Positions 1 through 6,356 of a stretch of DNA of 13,944 nt are shown in pieces (position 1 is the first letter of the stretch; every line of letters starts with the position of its first letter). The notes beneath the pieces are model-generated. The model was not told the DNA's origin. It saw only the letters and a program-made list of their open reading frames with translations, and made no database searches. This DNA is from JAXIHJ01 sp034189755 (GTDB lineage: Bacteria; Planctomycetota; Phycisphaerae; SM23-33): assembly GCA_034189755.1 (NCBI GenBank), contig JAXIHJ010000146.1, positions 1-13,944 of the forward strand. The letters run 5' to 3'. Made by a program: the position numbers and the translations under genes.

Positions 1-394
1 CATAATCAATTACCTTTTTGGTAACGGGGTCATAGAACATGCCGTTGATGGTAAAGTCCCGCCGGAGAGCATCTTGGCGGGGCGTGGCGAATCGCACCCC
101 TTCAGGCCGCCGTCCGTCACGATACGACAGATCAGACCGAAACGTCGCAACCTCAACCTTTCGGGACTTGTGAATCACCATCGCCACGCCGAACTTCGCC
201 CCGACCAGCAACACGTGGCGAAACTGTTTGCTCACCTGCTTTGGCGTGGCATCGGTAGCTATATCGTAGTCCGTGCTGCGCAGCCCTAACAGCATGTCAC
301 GCACGCACCCGCCGGCAAACATTGCCTCAAACCCGGCTGCCCGAAGCCGGCGAAGAACCCACAATGCAGTTGATTTCGTCGCAGGTTGTGCCAT
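1..394 (-). CDS. cca: CCA tRNA nucleotidyltransferase / poly(A) polymerase family, N-terminal part
   Basis: This is the first 131 residues of a class II nucleotidyltransferase of the CCA-adding/poly(A) polymerase family, which adds or repairs the 3' CCA end of tRNA in the cytoplasm. The head domain is clear: the GG turn at residues 28-29, the catalytic DxD in TDYD (D42, D44), a third carboxylate in VEVATFR (E81), and the RRDFTINGMFYDP motif at 111-123. An in-frame TAA lies 12 bases before the ATG, so the start is fixed, although I see no clear Shine-Dalgarno. It is the last visible gene of the minus-strand cluster, 60 bases after the BatA-like gene. The C-terminal part that would separate a CCA-adding enzyme from a poly(A) polymerase or an A-adding enzyme lies beyond position 1. 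The family is certain; the exact activity is inferred. Confidence 0.88.
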   Translation of the reverse strand, partial: MAQPATKSTALWVLRRLRAAGFEAMFAGGCVRDMLLGLRSTDYDIATDATPKQVSKQFRHVLLVGAKFGVAMVIHKSRKVEVATFRSDLSYRDGRRPEGVRFATPRQDALRRDFTINGMFYDPVTKKVIDY

Positions 395-454
395 TGCGAA
401 ATGTTATAACCGCTCAGGGCATGAAGGTTGCAGAAAAATTGCCCTACGCTGTGT

Positions 455-2701
455 CTATCTAGCCAACCGAGGATTCAGATGCGATTCGACTACATCTCCT
501 CGCCGGCCACGGAACCGGTTGGCGACGACGGCCTCGACGACCAAAAGAATTATTACAACCGAAAGGATGAGATCCCACCAGTTCCGTCCCTGTGAGGCGG
601 TCTTGGCCGCGGCCCTGACCTCACCGAGCGTCGAGCCGACGTACACGCGCTTCACGCCGCTTCTGTGGAGGGCGTCAATGAAACGTCCTGCCGGTATGCT
701 CTCCAGGCAACTTTCGGGGCCGCTGGGGTTCACTACGAATGATCCGCTGCCGAAACTCTCGCCCGGGCCCATGCCAGGGGCCACCACCTTCCAGCTATAA
801 GTTCCAAGTCGCGCCGTATCGCTGAAAACAGCCAGGTCGCCCTCACGTGTCTTTTTTAAGGCCACAGGCACCGGTTGGCTGTTACCGTCGGCACCAGGCA
901 GTGTTACGCTTACAACGGCGCCGGCGGGCGGTTCATTCAGCCCATCCGGTTTGATGACAACCTGTGAGCCGGGAAGGTACATATTGTCGTCTGTGAGTTC
1001 CTGGCGGGCCAGGACGCTTATCCTCACAGCCATCGGCAAAAACAGGCCCGTTGTTGGTAGATTGCTCCACTTTGGCGAGGCGGTTGTCGTGCATAACACC
1101 ACGCGCCCGGTGCCGAAATTCTTCACAGTTACCAGCGGGTCACCATTAGCTAATCGGACCAGTACCCTGCCCACCCGAGCCGGAGCGGCCAAACGAACAT
1201 ACCGCTGAACCAGCACTGTGAGATAATCGGAGAGGTTCTCGTAGAAGCCCTCGAAATATGGATGCCGAATATCCACCCAGTCGACAGCTACAGCGTCAGC
1301 GTCGGGCCCCACCTCGCCGACGCACTCCAGCAGCTTACCCGGCAGCAATCCACCATCGGCGTCGCTTTTTTGGCCTAACTGATTATTATAATTGTCGATC
1401 TGCAGACCAGGTCCGAGAAAGAACACAACTGTGCCGCCGTCCCGGACGAAAGTTTCAATGGCCCTGGCCTGCTTCTCGGTAAAATCGCTCACCTCAGCCA
1501 GGAACAGCACGTCCATCTCGTGTAGCTCAGCGGCGGCAAGCTGCTTGGCCTCGATAGTTTGCGGTGAGATGGGCCATGGGTTTGAAGCATCAACATAAGG
1601 CTGAAGCGCAACCCTCAGCATCATGGCCGGGTCAAACGTGGGCGCATCTGTTGTCGATGCTTGCCCGCGAACGACCAGGGCCTTAATGCGCCTGCCGATG
1701 TTCAGACTGAAACGCCGAATATTGTCCACCGCCAGGTCGTCGTTGAGGTCCAGGAAAACCTCGCCGCTGGCTGGCCCGATCCGGTTGAACCGGTGTCTAA
1801 AACGCACGGTTGCGCTACTGCCCTCGTGACCGGCCGCACGAAGTGACTTGCGAAGGCGCTGCACCACGCCGCCGGCGCCGGTCCGAAGCGCTACGTCTAC
1901 TACGCGGTCGGTCGGCGAGGAATTTACCAGCGTGGCCGTGAACTGGAGCACCTCGTCTACGATCCGCTTACCTGTGATCTCAAGGTCGCTGATGCCGACG
2001 TTCTCGACCGTCTCGTCAGCGGTGTTGACGATCAGTATGTGAATGTCCTGGGCCTGAGCCAAGGCCCTCAGGCTGGCTAACTCCTCGAAACTGTTACGCT
2101 GTAAGTCGCTGAGGATGTACACCGACCTTTGCGGGATAGACTCATTTTGCAGCAGCTTGATAGCGGCTGCAACGCGCTGGGAGATCGGTGCACGACCGTA
2201 ACCAACCGACACCTTCGCCACGGCGTCACGGAGCGGCCCCAGTCTTGCAGTCAACTTGCGGGAAACTGTACCGCCGTTGGTCGTCAATACGGCCGCCAAA
2301 GCAGGCTGGTCGTCGCCGCCCAGCAGGGCGTTCAGCTCGGTCTGAGCTTTTGAGAATCGGCTGGACGTTTGACTCTTGACCGCCATGGAGTAGCTGTTGT
2401 CCAGCACGATAGCTGCGGCGGTTCGCCTGCCGGTCAGCCAGCCGCCTGTGGCGCGCGAGACAGGCTCGGCCACTGCCAGCGCCAGCAGCGCCAGCAGCAC
2501 CGAACGAACCAGCAGAAGCGCCCAATGCTGAATCCGCCGTCTCCGCGCGGTTTTTTCCATACTCATCTTCAAAAACCGCAGCGTTGGAAAGAATACCTCC
2601 TGAGCGCGAACACTGGCGAGCAGGTGCAGCACAAACGGAACCGCCGCGGCTAGGGCGCCAATAAGCAGCAGCGGGGTCGTGAATGTAAGTGCCACCGTCA
2701 T
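455..2701 (-). CDS. BatA-like VWA-domain membrane protein
   Basis: A 748-residue membrane protein. Residues 1-80 match the aerotolerance-regulator N-terminal (BatA) region: a hydrophobic segment at about 10-28, a basic amphipathic stretch at 45-58, and a second membrane segment at about 60-78. A von Willebrand A-like domain follows at about 95-230, with an intact MIDAS start DNSYS (101-105) and the typical ILSDLQ at 196-201. Residues 235-330 look like a beta-sandwich. Residues 338-440 resemble a glutamine-amidotransferase-like fold (EMDVLFLAEV, then DGGTVVFFLGP) without a visible catalytic triad. A C-terminal membrane helix lies at about 708-727. The gene overlaps the upstream DUF58 gene by ATGA and has AAAGG nine bases before its ATG. 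Such proteins usually work with DUF58 and MoxR ATPases in envelope or metal-dependent assembly; the substrate here is unknown. Confidence 0.85.
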   Translation of the reverse strand: MTVALTFTTPLLLIGALAAAVPFVLHLLASVRAQEVFFPTLRFLKMSMEKTARRRRIQHWALLLVRSVLLALLALAVAEPVSRATGGWLTGRRTAAAIVLDNSYSMAVKSQTSSRFSKAQTELNALLGGDDQPALAAVLTTNGGTVSRKLTARLGPLRDAVAKVSVGYGRAPISQRVAAAIKLLQNESIPQRSVYILSDLQRNSFEELASLRALAQAQDIHILIVNTADETVENVGISDLEITGKRIVDEVLQFTATLVNSSPTDRVVDVALRTGAGGVVQRLRKSLRAAGHEGSSATVRFRHRFNRIGPASGEVFLDLNDDLAVDNIRRFSLNIGRRIKALVVRGQASTTDAPTFDPAMMLRVALQPYVDASNPWPISPQTIEAKQLAAAELHEMDVLFLAEVSDFTEKQARAIETFVRDGGTVVFFLGPGLQIDNYNNQLGQKSDADGGLLPGKLLECVGEVGPDADAVAVDWVDIRHPYFEGFYENLSDYLTVLVQRYVRLAAPARVGRVLVRLANGDPLVTVKNFGTGRVVLCTTTASPKWSNLPTTGLFLPMAVRISVLARQELTDDNMYLPGSQVVIKPDGLNEPPAGAVVSVTLPGADGNSQPVPVALKKTREGDLAVFSDTARLGTYSWKVVAPGMGPGESFGSGSFVVNPSGPESCLESIPAGRFIDALHRSGVKRVYVGSTLGEVRAAAKTASQGRNWWDLILSVVIILLVVEAVVANRFRGRRGDVVESHLNPRLAR

Positions 2702-3600
2702 TTCAGCAGAACCTTTCGCCTCGCGAGATAGTTCAGCAGCATCATGTCGTACGGCGTGTCGGTGGGCGTCAAGACGTACTCAATGTTCCGGTCGGAACAT
2801 TCCTTCCGGTAGTGCTCGATGAACCTGTTCATCTCCGCACAATACGCCTCCTGAACGTACCGTGGGTCCACCTGAAGTCGCTCGTCTGTTTCCATGTCCA
2901 CCAGGGAGACGACGTTCTTAAACGGCAGCGACATCTCGGCTGAATCCATCACGTGGAAGACGATTATTTGGTGCTTCTTGTACACGAAATGCTGAAGGGC
3001 CTTCATGATTTCAGCCGGGTCGTCGTGCAAATCGGAAATCACTATGATCAACCCGCGCTTGGCGATGGTGCGGGCCAGATCATGGAACGTCGGCGCGATG
3101 GCGGTCTTGCTGGCGGGCTGGACGTCTTCCAGGTGTCGGAAAATCCGGTCCAGATGCACCGGTGTCGAGCCTGGCGTCAGGTGGAACCGCACCTTTTCGT
3201 CGAAGGCGATCATGCCAACCACATCCTGCTGGCGACACATAAGATAGCTCAGGCACGCAGCCAGGAAGCAGCCGTACGCGAATTTCGTAATTTGGCCGTG
3301 GTACCGGTAGGCCATCGAGTTGCTCACATCCAGCAGGATGTATGTCCGCAGATTGGTTTCCTGCTCGTACTGCTTGATGTAGTAACGGTCCGTTCGCCCC
3401 CAGGCGACCCAGTCGAGGTGACGGGTGTCGTCGCCGGAGCTGTACTCCCGATGCTCGGAGAACTCCACTGAAAAACCCCGATGCGGGCTGCGGTGCAAGC
3501 CGGAAATAAATCCCTCAACTGCCTGCCTGGCCAACAGGCTCAGCTTTTTCAGCTTCCCAACGCGGTCCGGCTCGAAGTATTCGTACACAGAGTTAGCCAT
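2698..3600 (-). CDS. DUF58 domain-containing protein
   Basis: A 300-residue cytosolic protein of the DUF58 family, which has a VWA-like core and usually partners a MoxR AAA+ ATPase. The DUF58 signature is plain: REYSSGDDTRHLDW at 51-64, then the YEQET stretch at 78-82, then ILLDVSNSM at 88-96 holding the MIDAS residues D91, S93 and S95. A later IVISDLHDD strand fits the rest of a VWA fold. The ATG directly follows the TAA of rsmD with no gap, and the 3' end overlaps the next gene by ATGA, so all three are probably translated in a coupled way from one mRNA. No moxR gene is present in the window. The family assignment is firm; the biological role is unknown. Confidence 0.9.
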   Translation of the reverse strand: MANSVYEYFEPDRVGKLKKLSLLARQAVEGFISGLHRSPHRGFSVEFSEHREYSSGDDTRHLDWVAWGRTDRYYIKQYEQETNLRTYILLDVSNSMAYRYHGQITKFAYGCFLAACLSYLMCRQQDVVGMIAFDEKVRFHLTPGSTPVHLDRIFRHLEDVQPASKTAIAPTFHDLARTIAKRGLIIVISDLHDDPAEIMKALQHFVYKKHQIIVFHVMDSAEMSLPFKNVVSLVDMETDERLQVDPRYVQEAYCAEMNRFIEHYRKECSDRNIEYVLTPTDTPYDMMLLNYLARRKVLLK

Positions 3601-4185
3601 TTACTCGCTTTCTTCGCTCAGCCCCAGCAGGGCCAGGACCATGCCACCATACTGTCGCGTCCGCTGAACCGCCAGTTTCCCGAGCGGATCGGGCGGGGCA
3701 ACCTTGCGGGGCAGGCGAAGCACCACGACACCGTCGTCGGCTAGGTGCCACGCGAGCGGGTCGAAGATTCTCCGCACAACCCGCGGCCAGGACCACGCTG
3801 CAGCCAGGGCATAAGGCGGGTCGACAAAGGCTACGTCCACGGCCCCGGACAGTTCGTCCAGCCAGCCGGCGAAGCGACGCTCCACGTCGCCCTGCCAAAC
3901 CACGCACCTGTCGGTTACGGAAAGGGCCTCCATGTTTCGACGCAGCTTGGCCAGGACCGCACGGTTGCTATCAGCAAAACAACAGCGACGACCACCTTGC
4001 GAGAGAGCCTCCAATCCCATCGTGCCGGTGCCGCAGTAAAGGTCCACCACCACTGCGTCCGGTAGGCGCCGCCCCAACATACCGAACAACGATTTCTTGA
4101 CACTGCCGGTGATGGGGCGAACCCCAGCCTGGAGCGGTGGTGAAAGAAGCCTGCGACCTTTATAGGCACCTGCAAGAATCCGCAT
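3601..4185 (-). CDS. rsmD: 16S rRNA (guanine(966)-N(2))-methyltransferase RsmD
   Basis: A 194-residue SAM-dependent methyltransferase that methylates N2 of G966 in 16S rRNA during small-subunit assembly. Visible features are the RsmD-type start MRILAGAYKGRRL, RPITGSVKKSLF at 23-34, SAM motif I VDLYCGTGTMGLEAL (47-61), and the catalytic DPPY at 122-125, the common variant of NPPY in this family. The open frame extends 13 codons further upstream to 4224. I chose the internal ATG because family members start at this point and AAAGGTG precedes it at a good distance. Length is normal for RsmD. It is the first gene of the minus-strand cluster, followed without a gap by the DUF58 gene. Confidence 0.9.
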   Translation of the reverse strand: MRILAGAYKGRRLLSPPLQAGVRPITGSVKKSLFGMLGRRLPDAVVVDLYCGTGTMGLEALSQGGRRCCFADSNRAVLAKLRRNMEALSVTDRCVVWQGDVERRFAGWLDELSGAVDVAFVDPPYALAAAWSWPRVVRRIFDPLAWHLADDGVVVLRLPRKVAPPDPLGKLAVQRTRQYGGMVLALLGLSEESE

Positions 4186-4279
4186 AAACCTTGCACCTTT
4201 CTGCTTTGTATAACGCCGCGCCACGCGGGAAGTTTCATCGAATCTATCCGTCCACGAGGAGATACGTTACAACGGGCCG

Positions 4280-4312
4280 ACAGCCCACGGAAGGCTTTCT
4301 GTGGGCTGTTTT
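4280..4312 (+). terminator. Intrinsic terminator (orphan, plus strand)
   Basis: ACAGCCCAC (4280-4288) pairs perfectly with GTGGGCTGT (4301-4309). The inside can extend by a G-T pair and GAA/TTC around a GGCT tetraloop, giving about 13 pairs. A short T-run (4309-4312) follows on the plus strand; the minus strand lacks one. No plus-strand gene lies upstream in the window, so it either blocks antisense transcription or ends an unrecognised short RNA. Confidence 0.55.
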
Positions 4313-4409
4313 CCCGATTACGTGATTTGGTGCAAAGAAAAGGGAATGTGATTTTTGTTTTGCATCCGGCTCTGCTAGCGAGTATTTGTGCTACAGTCCC
4401 ATTGGGCGC

Positions 4410-4446
4410 AAAAAAGTGCCCCGGCTGGTTTGGGCATGGCCGGGGC
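4410..4446 (-). terminator. Intrinsic terminator or attenuator (minus strand)
   Basis: Read on the minus strand, GCCCCGGC (4446-4439) pairs with GCCGGGGC (4425-4418) around a 13-base loop. An AC dinucleotide and six Ts follow (4415-4410). This is a classical Rho-independent terminator. No minus-strand gene ends just upstream; the next gene downstream is rsmD. It could be an attenuator in a long rsmD leader or the end of a small RNA. Confidence 0.6.
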
Positions 4447-4495
4447 GAGGGCATTGGTAATTGGCCGTGAGTAGGCCAGCTTGCGGTTGCCTAGG

Positions 4496-4523
4496 TTGTT
4501 CCGTAAGGAAACTACGATACAAT
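4496..4523 (+). promoter_or_regulatory. Candidate sigma70 promoter for the lipoprotein gene
   Basis: TTGTTC (4496-4501), a 16-base spacer, then TACAAT (4518-4523, five of six consensus positions). The predicted transcription start is near 4530, leaving about 47 bases of leader before the ATG at 4577. The -35 box is weak, so this is only a candidate. Confidence 0.35.
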
Positions 4524-4576
4524 CGTGCAGCAGGCAAATAAGTTGTTGCCTCGGCACAGATACCTTTGACGAGACT

Positions 4577-5185
4577 ATGCAAGTTAGATTGACAACCTGG
4601 ATCGTGGCCCTTGTAGCCGCGACGGTGTATGGCTGTGCCGGCTACACGGAGCCGGTCGGGCCGCCGCCCAGACTGACCACCGCCCGGCGGAACTTCCAAA
4701 ATGTCTGGGATGCCAGTCTGACGGTCTTGGGCAGGTACGACTTCACAATCGACCGCAAGGACGTCCGCGCCGGCTTGATTACCACCCTGCCGCAGACCGG
4801 AAAGCATTTCTTCGAGTTTTGGCGACACGATACAGCCACACGGAGAGACCTCGCTGAAAATTCCCTCCATACAATTTATCGTTCGGCCACTGTGCGAATT
4901 CGTCCCACCTCACCAGGGGCCGAGACCTTTACTGCCGACGTTACCGTGGAGGTGACCCGCTCCGACCTGCCCAGTGCGCAGGTCAGCAGCACTTCCGAAG
5001 CGTACTCTCTGTTCATCCTGCCCAGCGATGAGGGACGCCGCATGTTCCTGCTGGACTACGGCCGAGATGAACAGCGGTGCTTCGGCAAGAAGTCTGCATG
5101 GATAGTCCCGCTGGGCAGGGACCGCAACCTTGAAGATACCCTCACATGCCGGATCAAGGCTGCTGCGGCGCAAAATATCCAATAG
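4577..5185 (+). CDS. Small lipoprotein of unknown function
   Basis: A 202-residue protein whose function I do not recognise. The N-terminus is a short signal peptide (MQVRLTTWIVALVAATVYGC) with a lipobox-like VYGC, so Cys20 is the probable lipidation site. The rest is soluble, mixed alpha/beta, with no membrane helix. It reads like a single domain with alternating beta strands, for example LITTLPQTGKHFFEFW and FTADVTVEVTRSDL. The open frame reaches back to 4481, but the ATG at 4577 is preferred because it begins the signal peptide; only a weak GACGAGA precedes it. It stands alone as a transcription unit, divergent from rsmD and about 320 bases before the response regulator. It probably sits in the periplasm, anchored to a membrane. 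Confidence 0.75.
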   Translation: MQVRLTTWIVALVAATVYGCAGYTEPVGPPPRLTTARRNFQNVWDASLTVLGRYDFTIDRKDVRAGLITTLPQTGKHFFEFWRHDTATRRDLAENSLHTIYRSATVRIRPTSPGAETFTADVTVEVTRSDLPSAQVSSTSEAYSLFILPSDEGRRMFLLDYGRDEQRCFGKKSAWIVPLGRDRNLEDTLTCRIKAAAAQNIQ

Positions 5186-5507
5186 CTGTGCCGAGTCCAC
5201 CAAAAAGGGCGGACAAATCCGCACAACCTCCTCCTGCGATATCGGGACTACTACACTTCCAACCTCCGCCGGCGGTTAAAGTTAATGACGAGAAGTCTAT
5301 GTATAACCTTGTTTTGGGCTGAAACCGGCCAAAGTCGCAAAACTCGCCAAAACCGGAAGAATGGGAATTATCCAAATTTTCTCTTGCTTTTCTTGGCATG
5401 TTACCGATACTTATTTATGTGGCCATCGACGTAAGTAGCAGAACGATAGCTTCGGAATTTCGGGTGGCTTGGTTCATTTTCTGTTTTTGCACGTGTTATG
5501 GGCGCCA
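5186..5507. other. Intergenic region upstream of the response regulator
   Basis: A 322-base spacer between two plus-strand genes. No coding region is convincing. It holds a small hairpin, GCGGA-CAAA-TCCGC, just after the lipoprotein gene, but with no T-run. Three adjacent imperfect 9-base repeats lie at 5329-5355. A weak promoter candidate follows: TTGCTT (5384-5389), 16 bases, GATACT (5406-5411). The rest is AT-richer than the flanking genes. Confidence 0.5.
5329..5355 (+). repeat. Three adjacent imperfect 9-base direct repeats
   Basis: CCAAAGTCG (5329-5337), CAAAACTCG (5338-5346) and CCAAAACCG (5347-5355) follow one another without gaps and share the pattern C-C/A-AAA-N-T/C-CG. They lie about 30 bases before the weak promoter candidate for the response-regulator gene, a position where a regulator could bind. 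The repeats are short and imperfect, so chance is possible. Confidence 0.35.
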
Positions 5508-6086
5508 ATGGCTAAGAATCTGTCAACATTTGCGATTGCTCGGATGTTGCATGTGGATCCGGGTTCGGTAGCGAACTGGATCGATCAGAACCTCCTTAAG
5601 GCCCACAGGACACCTGGCGGACACCGGCGGGTAGCCCTGGAAGACCTGGCCAACTTCCTGCGTGAACAGAATATGCCAATCCCTCCGGAGCTTGATTCCG
5701 GGCCGGTTCGTATCCTGATCGTGGATGATGAGCCCGCTGTTACACAACTGGTCGCTCGTGCCGTCAAAGCAGCCCACCCCGAGTTTGAGACGGCCGAGGC
5801 TCACGACGGCTTTCAAGCGGGGACCATGCTGGGGACGCTGGAACCGGATGTGGTGATCCTGGACTTGCGGATGCCGGGTATGGACGGCTATGAGGTCTGT
5901 CGCCTGATCAAGTCGCAGGAAAAGACGAAGCATGCCGCCGTTCTGGCGATAACTGCGTACCCCTCACCGGAAAACGAAGAGCAAATACTGGCATGCGGCG
6001 CAAGGATTTGTCTGAACAAGCCGCTGGATTTGGATCAACTGCTAAAGGAAGTGGAAAAATCCGTCTTCGGATACGAAGTGGACTAA
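5508..6086 (+). CDS. Response regulator with N-terminal MerR/excisionase-like HTH and C-terminal receiver
   Basis: A 192-residue cytosolic regulator with DNA-binding and receiver domains in the reverse of the usual order. Residues 5-55 form a MerR/excisionase-like winged helix (FAIARMLHVDPGSVANWID, then RTPGGHRRV as the wing). Residues 67-187 are a CheY-like receiver with every key residue: the acidic pair D73-D74, phosphoacceptor D119 in ILDLRMPGMDG, T149, and K171 in NKP. It should bind DNA under control of phosphorylation by a histidine kinase, which is not in the window. The frame is open from a TTG at 5469, but the ATG at 5508 opens the recognisable domain (MAKNLSTFAI). It is convergent with the epimerase gene. 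Such HTH-receiver proteins are frequent in planctomycetes and related phyla; the target genes are unknown. Confidence 0.88.
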   Translation: MAKNLSTFAIARMLHVDPGSVANWIDQNLLKAHRTPGGHRRVALEDLANFLREQNMPIPPELDSGPVRILIVDDEPAVTQLVARAVKAAHPEFETAEAHDGFQAGTMLGTLEPDVVILDLRMPGMDGYEVCRLIKSQEKTKHAAVLAITAYPSPENEEQILACGARICLNKPLDLDQLLKEVEKSVFGYEVD

Positions 6087-6098
6087 AACTGCTTTTGT

Positions 6099-6211
6099 AA
6101 AAAAAGAAACAGGCGCGAACAATCGCTTTTAAAAGAGACCCCCGACCCGAAGTCTCAAAGCGACGTCGCAGCCCCGCGTAGGGGTCTGCATTGCGCCTGT
6201 TTCTTTTTTTT
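6099..6211. terminator. Bidirectional terminator with long structured loop
   Basis: AAAAAAAGAAACAGGCGC (6099-6116) is perfectly repeated in inverse at 6193-6210, an 18-bp stem that gives a GC-rich hairpin followed by 7-8 Ts on either strand. It lies between two convergent genes, the response regulator (+, ends 6086) and the epimerase (-, ends 6357), as expected for a shared terminator. The 76-base interior is unusual for a terminator. It contains the palindromes CTTTTAAAAG (6126-6135) and GCGACGTCGC (6160-6169), plus AGACCCC/GGGGTCT (6136-6142 with 6181-6187), and the alternative hairpins GAGAC/GTCTC (6135-6139 with 6152-6156) and CCCC/GGGG (6172-6175 with 6181-6184). A structured small RNA or a small mobile repeat are alternatives. 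Confidence 0.7.
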
Positions 6212-6356
6212 CCTTAAACTGCCGTACGGGGAAAAATGACATGTCCACCCAACCCCGTGCGATCCCGCCACGAAACGTTGCGGAGTTATTATAATTGCCG
6301 TTTGAGTCTCAGTCACCACCTTTGGCCGGTGACACAAGGTTTTTGGCCTATTATTC

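Larger units (their letters stand above)
4186..4576. other. Divergent intergenic region with opposed terminators
   Basis: A 391-base spacer between rsmD (leftward) and the lipoprotein gene (rightward). It holds no convincing coding region. It contains two intrinsic-terminator hairpins: a plus-strand one at 4280-4312 and a minus-strand one at 4410-4446. Neither lies downstream of a gene read in its own direction. A moderate plus-strand promoter candidate sits at 4496-4523. I could not find a convincing minus-strand promoter for rsmD, although one must exist here or further right. Confidence 0.6.

Noticed and set aside
2953..3471. 172-codon plus-strand frame opposite the DUF58 gene
   Set aside because: It is antisense to a gene with a clear DUF58 signature and has no recognisable domain or ribosome binding site.
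4186..4224. Longer start for rsmD
   Set aside because: The 13 extra codons precede the conserved RsmD start, and AAAGGTG sits correctly before the ATG at 4185.
4391..4870. 159-codon minus-strand frame overlapping the lipoprotein gene and the spacer
   Set aside because: It runs through an intrinsic terminator at its 3' end and opposes the lipoprotein gene; no domain is visible.
5469..5507. TTG start for the response regulator
   Set aside because: The extra 13 residues are hydrophobic and outside the HTH; the ATG at 5508 starts the domain.
1381..6300. TTATTATAATTG-like string present near 1381 and again near 6286
   Set aside because: Only about 12 AT-rich bases are shared; one copy is inside the BatA-like gene, so chance is the simplest reading.
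6312..6333. GTCACC/GGTGAC hairpin just after the epimerase stop
   Set aside because: Six pairs without a T-run on the minus strand; the strong terminator at 6099-6211 already serves this gene.
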